The notes under the pieces: generated by a model
Told to the model about the DNA's origin: nothing
What the model saw: the letters and a program-made list of their open reading frames with translations, nothing else
Databases searched by the model: none
DNA from: Aquisphaera giovannonii
GTDB lineage: Bacteria > Planctomycetota > Planctomycetia > Isosphaerales > Isosphaeraceae
NCBI RefSeq assembly: GCF_008087625.1
Contig: NZ_CP042997.1
Coordinates: forward strand, 8,556,001 to 8,620,000
Length of the DNA: 64,000 nucleotides
Direction: 5' to 3'
Program-made: the position numbers and the translations under genes
Shown here: positions 44,101-52,476 of the stretch, in pieces
Position numbering within the stretch: position 1 is the first letter of the stretch
Layout of the letters: every line of letters starts with the position of its first letter

Positions 44101-46653
44101 AACCCGAACGACGGCATCTGGTCGATCGCCGACGTCCCTTCCGGCTCGACGAGCACCCTGACCATCTGGGCCCGCACCAGTTCCCCCTTGGCCGCGACCC
44201 TCGTCGCGTCGATCGTCGGCTCCGACGCCTTCGACCTCGGCCAGGGCGCCCAGTCGGCCTCCGCGACCGAGACGCCGCACGCGGCGAACGTCCAGGTCAC
44301 CTCCTCGGTCGACAACGACCACCCGAACGTCGGGGACACCGTCACCGCGACCGTGACCGTGTCCAACGCCGGCCCGGACGACGCCACGGGGATCACCGTG
44401 AACAGCGTCATCCCGGCCGGGGCCGTGCTCCTCGGCTACACGACCGCGCAGGGCGTCTTCGTCCCGATCACGGGCGACTGGACCGTGGGAGACATCCCCG
44501 CCGGCCAGTCCGTCACGCTAACCTACCAGTTCCGCGTCGCCGCCCCGGGCGCGATGACCCTGACGACGACCGTCGCCTCGTTCGACCAGTTCGCCGCCGC
44601 GGCCGCAGAGCCTTCCTCGGTCGAGGTCACGCCGCAGTCGGCCGAGGTCGGCCTGACGATGACCGCCGGCACCGCGAAGGCCAACGTGGGCGACGTCGTG
44701 GACTTCTTCATCGTGGCCTCCAACTCGGGCCCCGACGCCGCGACCGACCTGCGGATCTCCACCGGCCTGGGCGCGGGGCTCTCCTACCAGCTCGTCAACC
44801 CGCCCGACGGCACGACCTTCGATCCGATCACCGGCGACTGGATCGTCCCGAGCCTGGCCGCCAACTCCTCCATCACGCTCACGCTGAAGGCCCTGGTCAC
44901 CTCCCCGGGCACGCTGCCGGCGACGGCGACCATCTCCGGCGCGGACCAGTACGACCCGGACGCGACCGATCAGTCGGTGGAGGCGTCGGTCCAGACGAGG
45001 GTGGTCGGCCTGGCCCTGGCCCAGTCGCTGGACGACGCCTCGCCGACGGCCGGGGCGATCGTCACGTCCACGGTCACGGTGAGCAATGCCGGACCGGACG
45101 ACGCCACCGACGTCGTGATCCACCAGCCCCTGCTCCCCGGGATGGAATGGGTCTCGGGCTCGTCCGGGGGGGCGACCTACGACCCGGCGACGGGAGACTG
45201 GACCATCCCGAGCATCCCGGCCGGGGGGAGCGTCACACTGACGCTCCGGGCCAGCGTGACCGCCCCCGGCGAGAAGGAGCTGGCGGCCGGATTGAGCTCC
45301 GTGAGCGAGCAGCAGCCCTCCGGTGTGCTCCCGGCCATCGCGACCCTGACCCCGCAAGCGGCGTCCGTCTCCGTCACCACCGTCGTGGATGACGACCGGC
45401 CCGACGCCGACCAGCTCGTCCACGTCACGATCACCGTCGCCAACTCCGGCCCCGACGCGGCGACCGGCGTGATCGTGGGCACATCCCTGCCGGCGGGCCT
45501 GACGTTCGTCTCCTCCGACGCGGCCGAGGGTGCGTACAACGCGGCGACCGGGGCCTGGACGCCCGGGACGGTCGCCGCCGGCGGCTCACGGGTGCTCCAT
45601 CTCGTGGCCCGCGCGACGGCCGCCGGCACCGAGACCGCCTCGGCGACGCTGACCTCGGTGGACCAGTTCGACGCGACCACGGCGGACGACTCATCGTCGG
45701 TCACCCTCACCCCCCATCAGGCCGATCTCTTCGTCCGCCTGGAAGGCCTGCCGTCGTCGGTGACGGTGGGTAGCCGGTATGACCTCCGCGTCGTCGTCTC
45801 CAATTCCGGGCCCGACGCCGCAACCAACGTCGGCCTTCCGGTCTCCATCCCCGCGGGCTTCCGGCTCGTCGCCCACGCCGACGGCCTCGGATCGTTCGAC
45901 CCGACGTCGGGCGTGTGGGCCGTGGGCGAGGTCCCCTCCGGCGGCTCCTTCGTCCTGACGCTGACGCTCGAGCCGATCTCCGCCGGTTCCCTCCAGGTCT
46001 ACGCCGGCCCCGCATCCTCGAGCCAGTTCGGAACCGACGCGGCCGTGGCAACCGCGAGCGCGGTGTCGCAGGAGTCCACCACCACGACGCCGACCGGCCC
46101 GACCGGCCCGACGACCCCGGCCGGCCCGACGCCCCCGACCGGCCCGACGGCGACGGCGGCCAGCCTCACCGGCGTGGTCTACCTCGACCGCAATCGCAAC
46201 GGGGTCTATGACGCGGGCAAGGACATGGGGGTGGCTACCATCCGGGTCATCCTCGTCGGTACGGACGCGGAGGGTCATGCCGTGCGGATGACGACGACCA
46301 CGGGCGCCGACGGCTCGTTCGCCTTCCGGGACGTCCCCTCCGGAACCTATTCCGTCATCGAGCAGGCCCCCGCGCGGTACTTCCGATCGGCCCGGGCGGC
46401 GGTCGGCACTCTGGGAGGCACGACGATCGGCGGCAAGCAGGTCCAGCAGGTGACGATCACGACGGCGTCGGCCGGTGCCGGCTACGACTTCGGCAACGTG
46501 CCCCGCCCCGGCTGCCGCATGAACCTCCTGATGCACGCGACCCGAAGCGGCGGCTTGCCACGAGGCCCGATCCTCTCGAGGTTCTTCCCCGCGACTCGCA
46601 CGCCCATCGCAGCCAGGGCCAGCCATACGGCCAAGCGGGGCGCGGCGCACTGA
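38107..46653 (+). CDS. Giant DUF11-repeat surface protein with LEPR-XLL-type motif
   Basis: 2,848 aa. The basic N-terminus carries EARLEPRMMPA (LEPR at 27-30), the planctomycete LEPR-XLL-type motif. Residues about 35-340 form a beta-rich Ser/Asn/Gly domain. From about 343 to 2658 run some 19 tandem units of about 125 residues, each opening like ADLSLTKAVDVARPNVGDTV and containing NxGPDAAT, LPAGLxFVSAS, YDxATGVWTVG and DQYDxxxxNN. These are DUF11 (TIGR01451) repeats. A Thr/Pro/Gly hinge and an SdrD-B/carboxypeptidase-regulatory-like domain (about 2685-2800: GVVYLDRNRNGVYDAGKD) close the protein. DUF11 proteins are long surface stalks or adhesins, and that is inferred here. The start was chosen at the motif-bearing Met; an upstream extension is open but unlike protein. 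Confidence 0.88.
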   Translation: MSRQPRSTRRPRKPARRAIPNAAEARLEPRMMPAVITPFAVRYSSNANGDIVFAANTLMTSPGNTSAAVNARNGTGSQVNNNDFSQVYVDADSDPSTFDSSAANLSLPAGGSVLFAGLYWGADSSSSSRNKVSFKAPGASSYSTVTGTIIGSTSDNNYQGFSDVTSTVRAAGAGTYAVGNVQATTGTDEEAGWSLVVVYGDPSAPPRNLTVFDGFAVVDSKTPNVTIPISGFKAPLTGTVNASLGFVSYEGDLGFTGDAVKFNGTTLSDAQNPADNFFNSTISNRGSLVTTKSPNYVNQMGLDADIISKSGLIANGATSASIALTTGGETYYPGVVTTAIDLYAPIVSVSKSVVDLNGGGVEPGDVLEYTDTISVTAGEAATQFVYAEPIPTNATFQAGSLTINGSSQTDASGDDQADYQAALGKITYRLGTGASSSAGGTLAVGQSATVKFRVVVNGTALNGDVVDSQGSAAFVGQSTGASLTATSNDVRKVVAREEDLALTQTVDNPTPQVGQTIKIDLSVVNSEDVVVSGVAVKDLLPAGLTYVSSTPAAGTTYDPTTGTWSVGTVDGLSPLTLTIYAKVVGTVAVTNTATITASGSPDSDTANNVASVTITPQVADLSLTKAVDVARPNVGDTVTFTTTVNNLGPAAASGVSIQDGLPAGFSFVSASGGSYSNGTWTLSSVPVGTTTLTIKAVVSSPSAATMTATILGSSTYDPASSNNSASVSVTPRQVDVAITKSVDVAQPNVGGAVVLTTRVRNLGPDAATGIVVLSPVGAGLTIVSVSAPAGTTYNQATGVWTVGSLAPSGQLTLAVTATVASPDLITSSASLSDVDQYDTVAGDDSSSITVSPQSADLAPTITLSTSSPVVGQNVTLTVQVTNSGPNAATNVKIAETLPAGFQYVSSSADAGTYSSATNSWSLASIASGQTRTLTIVARVLSTGAATSTASVAAADQYDPNAGNNSASVTSSAVQVDLALASAFSDSNPKVGDTVRYVITLTSPGTADATGVQVSAPLPAGLTFVSASAGAGTYDSASGAWTVGAVAHGSTTLLTIQAKVGPAATTRTTATASLSPAPSGDAVASNNAASASLTAQSADLALTVSTDSTTPKMQSTMTFTLTVTNRGPGDATNIVVQHQPIPTGLTFVGFSGDGSYVPGTDVWNLGSMVLKPGQSATLRIQATPTDSDPHTISASIVASDQYDGDDSNGSASVTFEAQEAELGVSVDLPETAPTPGEAVSIVVHVTNSGPDAATNVRVQTALPPGLTFVSASGTGTYQAATGLWTVGGLPSGAAGTVSLTINAIATSSSSGDFTATILPQEQYDSIPDDDSASVLVSPRAAGLSVATAVDDATPNVGDAVTATATVTNAGPDTVTNLVIHVVIPDGTTLSSSIVPDGTTYDPATGTWTIPSLAPGVPISLPLKLLVGDPAVKPFSASLQTVDAFNTDPDHTASSVAITPQQADLYVAATADVTRPDANQVVTFTFTLSDLGPDPATNTSVSIPIPSGYTFSSASATVGSYDSAAGVWTVGTVAPGTPVVLTLQAAVTAATVPPMVATISGADQYDASPANNTASVFIKPRTVDLVIGKVVSDPTPNVGDTVSYTIVVKNGGNDDATGVAVSEVLPTGMVYVSSSGDGSYDDTTGVWTVGSVAKGGEATLNLVVTVDTGFSTINTATVSAVDQFDVDSANGAATTTVDPLQADLLLTTVVDDPSPLVGQSVTFTIDLKNLGKDGAGGVAVTVSLPAGLTLDTFNAPAGTSYDSTTGIWTIGAVAVGETTSLTITATVGTTDASTLTAAVTADDQFDPNVNDDSASATVRAQTADLGLKFTIDQPRPAKGQFITATLDLTNAGPDDATGVTVRVPIPAGFELVSPIPWDGSYDQATGVWTVGNVAAGSSTRLMLGLQVLSGDPATLTAQATADQEDPAPDDDNIAAVVTPLVSGLSIATVVDDDRPNSGELIAFTVTLADAGPDDAPNALVQALLPAGLVYVGSQTTRGTYNPNDGIWSIADVPSGSTSTLTIWARTSSPLAATLVASIVGSDAFDLGQGAQSASATETPHAANVQVTSSVDNDHPNVGDTVTATVTVSNAGPDDATGITVNSVIPAGAVLLGYTTAQGVFVPITGDWTVGDIPAGQSVTLTYQFRVAAPGAMTLTTTVASFDQFAAAAAEPSSVEVTPQSAEVGLTMTAGTAKANVGDVVDFFIVASNSGPDAATDLRISTGLGAGLSYQLVNPPDGTTFDPITGDWIVPSLAANSSITLTLKALVTSPGTLPATATISGADQYDPDATDQSVEASVQTRVVGLALAQSLDDASPTAGAIVTSTVTVSNAGPDDATDVVIHQPLLPGMEWVSGSSGGATYDPATGDWTIPSIPAGGSVTLTLRASVTAPGEKELAAGLSSVSEQQPSGVLPAIATLTPQAASVSVTTVVDDDRPDADQLVHVTITVANSGPDAATGVIVGTSLPAGLTFVSSDAAEGAYNAATGAWTPGTVAAGGSRVLHLVARATAAGTETASATLTSVDQFDATTADDSSSVTLTPHQADLFVRLEGLPSSVTVGSRYDLRVVVSNSGPDAATNVGLPVSIPAGFRLVAHADGLGSFDPTSGVWAVGEVPSGGSFVLTLTLEPISAGSLQVYAGPASSSQFGTDAAVATASAVSQESTTTTPTGPTGPTTPAGPTPPTGPTATAASLTGVVYLDRNRNGVYDAGKDMGVATIRVILVGTDAEGHAVRMTTTTGADGSFAFRDVPSGTYSVIEQAPARYFRSARAAVGTLGGTTIGGKQVQQVTITTASAGAGYDFGNVPRPGCRMNLLMHATRSGGLPRGPILSRFFPATRTPIAARASHTAKRGAAH
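39130..46080 (+). repeat. Tandem array of about 19 DUF11-coding units
   Basis: Each unit is about 365-375 bp and encodes one DUF11 domain. Units are diverged in amino-acid sequence, but the turns NSGPDAAT and YDxxTGxWTVG are kept throughout. It is a protein-level repeat, noted because such arrays vary in copy number and are easily misassembled. Confidence 0.85.
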
Positions 46654-46801
46654 GCCCGCCGCCGACGATTGCCGGCATCCAGGCCCCTAGCCGCGCGACG
46701 CGAGTCGGCGGCCGGCGGGGGCACCCGATCGCGACGCCGCGGGACGGCGAGGGGCGGGAGGCCGGTGCCCGTTGCAGCCGCGTCGGGGGATCGAAGGCGC
46801 C

Positions 46802-48082
46802 TCAGCCGATCAGCTCCTTGATCGGCTGGCCGCCGTCGACCACCTTGATGGGCCGGCCGCGGGGCGTCGTGTACTGGGTCTCGACGTTGATGTTCATGCT
46901 CTTGGTCATCGTGGCGATGAGGTCCATCACGCCGACCGGCCGGTCGACGACGTCGACGCCGTCCTTGTCGGTCGCCCCGATCGTCTGGCCCCCCTTGAGG
47001 CCGCCCCCGCCGACGACGACCGACCAGCTCCTCGGCCAGTGGTCGCGGCCGGCGTTCTGGTTGATCCGGGGCGTCCGGCCGAACTCGCCCATCCAGACGA
47101 CGAGCGTCGAGTCGAGCAGGCCTCGCTGGGCCAGGTCGGCAACCAGCGTCCCCATGCCCTGGTCGAGCTCGGGGAGCAGGCGATTGGAGAGGGTGTCGAA
47201 GTTGTTCGCGTGGGTGTCCCAGCCGCCGAGCGCGACCTCCACATACGTCACGCCCTGCTCCACCAGCCGGCGGGCCAGCAGGCAGCCGGATCCGAACGAG
47301 CCCTTGCCGTACGCCTCGCGGATCGCGGGGGATTCGGTGTTCAGGTCGAAGATGGACTTCAGCCTCGAGTTCATCATCCGGACCGTCTTGGAGTAGACGG
47401 CCTTGTGGTCGGTGGCCATCTGGCTCTTGCGCTGGGCGATGAAGTCGTTCTCCACCTGGCCGAGCATCTCCAGGCGGCGGGCGAACCGGGCGCCGTCGAC
47501 CTCCGCCGGCGGCCTCATGTTGGCGATCGGCGCGTTGGGGTTCTGGATCATGAAGGGCGAGTACGACATGCCCAGGAACCCGGCCCCCTGCCCCGGCTCG
47601 TTGATCGCGATGCAGTGCGGCAGGTCGAAGTTCTTGAGCTGCTCGCCGACCTCGAACGCGCAGACCGACCCCCAGCCCGGGTGCACGACCGTGGGGTTGG
47701 GCACGTAGCCGGTGTGCATCAGGTAGTTGCCGCGGTCGTGGTTCCCCTCCTTGGAGTCGAGCGAGCGGATGATGTTCAGGTGGTGCATCTGCTTCGCGAC
47801 CTTGGGCAGATGCTCGGTGATCTTCACGCCGGCCGCGGAGGTGTCGATCGGCCGGAACGGGCCGCCGTTCTTCTCGCTCTCGGGCTTGAGGTCCCAGATG
47901 TCCAGGTGGCTCGGGCCGCCGGACATCCAGAGCACGATGCAGCTCCGGTGGTTCCTCCTGGCCGTCTCCGCGCCGGCCCGCAGGGACGAGAAGAACTGCA
48001 GCGCCGGCACGCCCATCGCGGTGCCGGCGAGGTGGCCCAGGAAGTGGCGGCGGCTGGGATTCGGCAGCGGGCGGGGGGTCAC
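46802..48082 (-). CDS. DUF1501 domain-containing protein
   Basis: 426 aa. GTG start with AAGGAG at 8-nt spacing. The N-terminus NPSRRHFLGHLAGTAMGVPA is a twin-arginine-type signal. DUF1501 landmarks: CIVLWMSGGPSHLDIWDLKP, GNHDRGNYLMHTGY, YVEVALGGWDTHANNFD, VVWMGEFGRTPRINQNAGRD and HWPRSWS. The family is related to sulfatases/alkaline phosphatases and is amplified in planctomycetes, almost always encoded with a DUF1549/DUF1553 protein, as here. The reaction is unknown. It is probably periplasmic and follows the DUF1549/1553 gene by 40 bp in one operon. It is convergent with the DUF11 gene. Confidence 0.93.
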   Translation of the reverse strand: MTPRPLPNPSRRHFLGHLAGTAMGVPALQFFSSLRAGAETARRNHRSCIVLWMSGGPSHLDIWDLKPESEKNGGPFRPIDTSAAGVKITEHLPKVAKQMHHLNIIRSLDSKEGNHDRGNYLMHTGYVPNPTVVHPGWGSVCAFEVGEQLKNFDLPHCIAINEPGQGAGFLGMSYSPFMIQNPNAPIANMRPPAEVDGARFARRLEMLGQVENDFIAQRKSQMATDHKAVYSKTVRMMNSRLKSIFDLNTESPAIREAYGKGSFGSGCLLARRLVEQGVTYVEVALGGWDTHANNFDTLSNRLLPELDQGMGTLVADLAQRGLLDSTLVVWMGEFGRTPRINQNAGRDHWPRSWSVVVGGGGLKGGQTIGATDKDGVDVVDRPVGVMDLIATMTKSMNINVETQYTTPRGRPIKVVDGGQPIKELIG

Positions 48083-48122
48083 GAGGTCGGCTCCTTGGTC
48101 GGGCGTTGGGGGCGAGGCCGGC

Positions 48123-49790
48123 TCAGTGGATCAGGATGAACTCGTTGGAATTGAGGAGCGCCCAGAAGAGGTCCTGGACCACCTGCAGCGAGTCCGGGTG
48201 GTTCTCCAGATAGTGGACGGCACGGTCGGCCTCCTTCCGGTTCGGCAGCCGGCTGAGGGCCGCGAGGTAGACCTGGTTGACGAGGTACGCCCCGGGGGCC
48301 CGCGATTGCTGCTGGGCCTGCTCGACGGCCCCCTCCAGGAAGCTGCCCCCCTTGCCGGAGAGCGCGTCGTTCATGAGCTCCCCGTTCATCATCATGAGGG
48401 CCTGGGGGATCGTCCCCTGGAAATTCGTCGCCTCCTCGCCCTCGTCGTTGCCGAAGGCGAAGGTGAACTGGCGGAGCCAGGCGTCCCTCTTCCGGTCGGC
48501 GGCCTGGGCGTTTCCGGCCTTGTGGGCCCCGGTGGCCGTCAGGAGCGAATCGAAGAGCTGCTCGGGGGTCATGGGCCGGAGCTGCATGACCTGGAAGAGG
48601 GTGTCTTCCTTGTCGGCGCCCTTGGGCTTGTAGCTGCTGAGGTGGTAGGAGCGCCCGGAGGTGATCCAGCGGATGAGCTGCTTCACGTCGTAGCCGGACG
48701 ACTTGAACTCCAGCGCCAGCTTGTCCAGGATCTCCGGCTGGACCGGCGCGTTGTGCGGCCCCATGTCGTCCACCGGGTTGACGAATCCCCGGCCGTGGAA
48801 GTGCGCCCACATCCGGTTCACGAAGGCCCGCGCCATCAGGTCGCTCTTGGGATCGGAGATCATCCGGGCGAGTTCCAGCCGGCGATTCACGTCCGTGCCC
48901 TGGCTGATCTTGCGACCGTCGAGGAAGCGGGGGAAGGCGATGCCTACCAGCCCGTTCCGCTTGTCGAACCGGACGAAGGCGTCGGTCGGCTCGTCGCGCA
49001 GCTCGGTGTGGTCGTAGGCCTCCAGGCCGGTCTCGTTGACGGCCGTCCTGTCCTCGGCCTTCAGGCCCTTGAAGAAGGCGTTGATGCCCCAGAAGTCGCC
49101 CTGCTTCCAGTCGTTCGACGGGTGGTCGTGGCACTGGGTGCACTGGATCTGCTGGCCCAGGAACAGCCGCGTCGTCCGCGAGGTGAGCGGGACGGCCTCG
49201 CCCTCCAGGTGAGCCAGCGTGTAGTTGACCGCGCCGTTCTCCTTGTTCGAACCGGAGGCGGAGACGAGGTCGTTGACGATCTCGTTCCACGGCCTGTCGG
49301 CGGCGAACTGCTTGCGCAGCCACCCCGCCAGCGCGGCCCGGTCCACCATCCGCCCCTGGTTGCCCCGCCCGATCAGGAGGACCGTCCAGATCGTGCCGTA
49401 GTTCTTGGGATAGTCCGGGTGCTCCAGCAGCGAATCGACGAGCTTCTCCCGCCTGTCCGGCTCCTTCGTCAGCAGGAACGCCCGCGCCTCCGCGACCGAC
49501 GGGATCCGCCCCAGGACGTCGAGGTAGACCCGCCGGAGGTATTCCTCATCCGTGGCCGGCCGCGCGGGGGTCACGCCCGCGGACTTCCAGCTCTGCTCCA
49601 GCAGGCGGTCGAGGAACGCCGCCCGGCCCGGCGGGCGGGCGGGGGCGGGCTTCGACGAAGCGGCCGACCGGGGCGTGTCCCCCGCCCGGGCCGTCGCGGC
49701 GGCCAGGGCCGCAGTCAGGATCATCAAGATGGCCGACCGGCCCGCGCGCAGGGGGCGTCGGCGCTCTCGCCAACGTCTCGGGCGATTCAT
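48123..49790 (-). CDS. DUF1549 and DUF1553 domain-containing protein
   Basis: 555 aa from the ATG at 49790, which has GGAGGA about 7 nt upstream. Signal peptide at about 15-37 (SAILMILTAALAAATARA). The DUF1549 region (about 56-265) contains DEEYLRRVYLDVLGRIPS and QIQCTQCHDHPSNDW, with a CxxCH heme-type motif at 217-221. The DUF1553 region (about 320-555) has RMWAHFHGRGFVNPVDD and LFWALLNSNEFILIH. The family occurs next to DUF1501 in planctomycetes and is linked by context to extracellular polymer degradation or electron transfer; the activity is not known. First gene of a two-gene operon with DUF1501. The 250 bp upstream presumably hold the promoter. Confidence 0.93.
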   Translation of the reverse strand: MNRPRRWRERRRPLRAGRSAILMILTAALAAATARAGDTPRSAASSKPAPARPPGRAAFLDRLLEQSWKSAGVTPARPATDEEYLRRVYLDVLGRIPSVAEARAFLLTKEPDRREKLVDSLLEHPDYPKNYGTIWTVLLIGRGNQGRMVDRAALAGWLRKQFAADRPWNEIVNDLVSASGSNKENGAVNYTLAHLEGEAVPLTSRTTRLFLGQQIQCTQCHDHPSNDWKQGDFWGINAFFKGLKAEDRTAVNETGLEAYDHTELRDEPTDAFVRFDKRNGLVGIAFPRFLDGRKISQGTDVNRRLELARMISDPKSDLMARAFVNRMWAHFHGRGFVNPVDDMGPHNAPVQPEILDKLALEFKSSGYDVKQLIRWITSGRSYHLSSYKPKGADKEDTLFQVMQLRPMTPEQLFDSLLTATGAHKAGNAQAADRKRDAWLRQFTFAFGNDEGEEATNFQGTIPQALMMMNGELMNDALSGKGGSFLEGAVEQAQQQSRAPGAYLVNQVYLAALSRLPNRKEADRAVHYLENHPDSLQVVQDLFWALLNSNEFILIH

Positions 49791-50041
49791 GGAGCTTCCT
49801 CCGGAGGCCGAACGCAGCGAGGCCGGGATCGAGGGAAGCGACCCGGCGGGACGATCCGGTGTGCTCACCGCCCGGGGGACCATGGGACGGCCCCCCGGGA
49901 ATGTGGTCCGGGTGTTTACGCCGGCCGGTCCGGCGCGTGACGGGCCCTCACATCGAATTGTATGCCCCGGGCGTCCCCGGATTCCAGGCGGGCGGCGGAT
50001 CGCGGGCGGGCGCCGCGGCCGGCGATGCCCGTACGCATCGC

Positions 50042-52288
50042 TCAGGCCGACTCGCGGTGGTAGTGGATCTCGTACAGCTTCCGGTAGAGCGGGGAGGTGC
50101 GCCTCAACTCCTGGTCCGTCCCCTGGGCGATGATCCGGCCGTCGTCGATGAGGATGATCCGGTCGGCGAACTGGATCGTGCCCAGGCTGTGGGAGATCAG
50201 GAACGTGGTGCGGCCCTTCGAAAACTCCTCGATCGCCTTGCGGATCAGGGCCTCGTCCTGGATGTCTACCGCGCTGGTGGCCTCGTCGAGGATCAGGATG
50301 GTCGGGTTGCGGAGCATCGCCCGGGCCAGGGCGATCCGCTGGCGCTGGCCGCCGGAGAGCCCGTGGCCGCGTTCGCCGATCAGGGTGTCATATCCCTGCG
50401 GCAGCTGCATGATGAACTGGTGGGCGTAGGACCGCTTCGCCGCCTCGATGATCGCCTCGCGGCTCGCCGAGGGGTCGCCGTAGGCGATGTTCCGCGCGAT
50501 CGTGTCCTGGAAGAGGATCGTCTCCTGGGGGACGATGCCGATCTGGCGGCGGAAGTCGCGGAGCCGGACGCCCCGGATGTCCTCGCCGTCCACGCGGATC
50601 GCCCCGGACTCCACGTCCCAGAACCGCGGCAGGAGGCTCATGAGGGTCGTCTTGCCGCACCCGTTGGGGCCGACGAGCGCCACGGTCTCGCCGTGGCGGA
50701 CGTTCAGGCTGATCCCCTTCAGGAGCGGCTGGCGGCCGTCGTAATGGAAGTGGACGTCGTCGAACTCGATCGACTCCTTGTGCCGGGGGAGCTCGATCGC
50801 GGCGTGCTTCTCCACGACCTGCGGCTCGCGGTCCATCAGGGCGCAGATCCGGTCCGAGGCCGCCGCCGCGCGCTGGATCTTCGAGTGCACGTTGGACAGC
50901 TTGCGGATCGGGTCGGAGGCCCCGGCCAGCATCGCGTAGAGGGTCAGCAGCTCCTCGATGGCCATCACCTGGCCCGCGAGTTGGAGGTTGAACGGGCCGA
51001 TGGGGAGGTAGATCGTCTTCTTGAGCACCAGGTACGACCCGGCCAGCAGCGCGATGGCCACCGTGATCAGGGTCAGCATCTCGAGCACCGGGTCGGACAT
51101 CGCGTCGATCATGGCCACGCGGATGGCCTTGCGGTAGAAGTTCTTCGTCTCCACGAAGAACCGCCGCCGCTCGGGGCGCTCCATGGCGAACGCCTTGACG
51201 ACCTTGATGCCCAGGAAGCTCTCCTGGAGGATCTTGTAGATCGACGACATGCTCTCCAGCGACCGCCGCATGGCCCGCTTCATCGTCCGGCCGACGCGGT
51301 AGGTGACGAGCCCGGAGATCGGCACGACGATCAGCGTCAGGCCGGTCAGCCGCCAGTTCAGGTAGAAGGCCCCCGCCAGCAGGAAGCCCACGCGAAGGGG
51401 CTCGCGGATCAGCTTGGATAGCAGGGTCACTAGTCCCTGGCCGAACGAGTCCATGTCGTTGGTGAACCGCGCCATCAGCTCGGCCGACCCCTGGTCGGAG
51501 AAGCTGCCCAGGTCCAGGGCCAGCGTGCGCTTGAAGAACAGGTTCCGGATGTCGAACTGGGTCCGCTGCATCACGTCGGCGACCAGGACTTCCTGGATGA
51601 ACATGAAGAAGCCCTTGATCGCCACGCCGATCACGACCAGGCCGAGCAGCAGGAGCAGGCTGCGGAAGCTGTCCGAGGGCAGGTACTTGAAGACGAACGG
51701 CCGGGCCCGCTCGTACACGCCCAGCCATTTCTGCTCGCTCCGGCGGTCCTTCTCGAGCTGCTCGAGGCGATAGCGGATCGCGGCGCGGTCCCCGTCCTTC
51801 AGGGACTTGCTGCCGTGGTTGAACTCGGTGATCCGGCCCTCGACGATCTCATTCTGGAGTCGGAGGTCGTCGATCGCCGCCTTCTCCTGCTCGATGTCCT
51901 TGCGCGACAGGCCCGCCACCGTCCCCAGGTCGACGGCATGCTGTCGATCCCTGAGCCTCTTCTCGAGGTCGTCGGATTGGCGGTTCAACCGGTCGAAATA
52001 GGCCGGCAGGTCCTCCGCCGCGCCATCGCCCAGCTCCATCGCCTGCGCGATCTTCCTGGCCTCTTCCGCCTGCGCATCGAGCAGCAAGATCCTGGACTCG
52101 ATCGTGTGGATCTTGCTCGTGATCCAGAGCTGCGGGGTCTCGCTCTTGAAGAGGATGTTGAGCAGGGGCAGCACCGCCCCCAGCTCCGTGAAGTAGAAGA
52201 GCGCGACCATCAGCGCCGCACCGATCGACATCACGAAGCGATACCGATGGGGCCAGGCGTGTCGCACGAGGCGTACGAAGTTTTTCAT
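50042..52288 (-). CDS. ABC exporter, fused permease-ATPase, with coiled-coil insertion
   Basis: 748 aa from the Met of MKNFVRLVRHAWPHRYRF; an ATG at 52345 would add 19 residues. MsbA-like half transporter. TM1 is near residues 18-40. A long, charged, helical insertion (about 50-165, for example RLNRQSDDLEKRLRDRQ) precedes TM2 near 178-200, and the remaining helices end near 440. The nucleotide-binding domain has Walker A GPNGCGKTT (about 535), Q-loop VPQETILFQD, signature LSGGQRQRIALARA (about 640), Walker B ILILDEATSA and H-loop LISHS. It exports lipids, glycans or peptides as a homodimer; the substrate is unknown. The insertion is not part of classical MsbA and may be a family feature of planctomycetes. 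Same strand as the AIM24 gene, 188 bp downstream of it. Confidence 0.92.
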   Translation of the reverse strand: MKNFVRLVRHAWPHRYRFVMSIGAALMVALFYFTELGAVLPLLNILFKSETPQLWITSKIHTIESRILLLDAQAEEARKIAQAMELGDGAAEDLPAYFDRLNRQSDDLEKRLRDRQHAVDLGTVAGLSRKDIEQEKAAIDDLRLQNEIVEGRITEFNHGSKSLKDGDRAAIRYRLEQLEKDRRSEQKWLGVYERARPFVFKYLPSDSFRSLLLLLGLVVIGVAIKGFFMFIQEVLVADVMQRTQFDIRNLFFKRTLALDLGSFSDQGSAELMARFTNDMDSFGQGLVTLLSKLIREPLRVGFLLAGAFYLNWRLTGLTLIVVPISGLVTYRVGRTMKRAMRRSLESMSSIYKILQESFLGIKVVKAFAMERPERRRFFVETKNFYRKAIRVAMIDAMSDPVLEMLTLITVAIALLAGSYLVLKKTIYLPIGPFNLQLAGQVMAIEELLTLYAMLAGASDPIRKLSNVHSKIQRAAAASDRICALMDREPQVVEKHAAIELPRHKESIEFDDVHFHYDGRQPLLKGISLNVRHGETVALVGPNGCGKTTLMSLLPRFWDVESGAIRVDGEDIRGVRLRDFRRQIGIVPQETILFQDTIARNIAYGDPSASREAIIEAAKRSYAHQFIMQLPQGYDTLIGERGHGLSGGQRQRIALARAMLRNPTILILDEATSAVDIQDEALIRKAIEEFSKGRTTFLISHSLGTIQFADRIILIDDGRIIAQGTDQELRRTSPLYRKLYEIHYHRESA

Positions 52289-52476
52289 GGGGACCGCGGC
52301 CGCCGAGGGGTTCGCCCGATGCGCCTCCATGCATTCCCGGAGCATCGAGACGGGCTCCGGCCATCGGGCTCGGCATCTCTACCACGTCCCCCGGCCCCCG
52401 GCAATCCGAAGTTGCCGGGGCCGACAGGACTCAGGCGAGGCCGCCGCCCCCGCCCGCCAAGGCTGACGGGCCGGCG

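Noticed and set aside
37984-44322. Minus-strand open frame of 2,112 codons
   Set aside because: It is antisense to the DUF11 repeats; its own apparent repetitiveness only mirrors the plus-strand repeat units.
39130-46080. Possible CRISPR or satellite array
   Set aside because: The repeats are protein-coding units of about 370 bp in frame with each other, with diverged DNA and no constant-length direct repeats or spacers.
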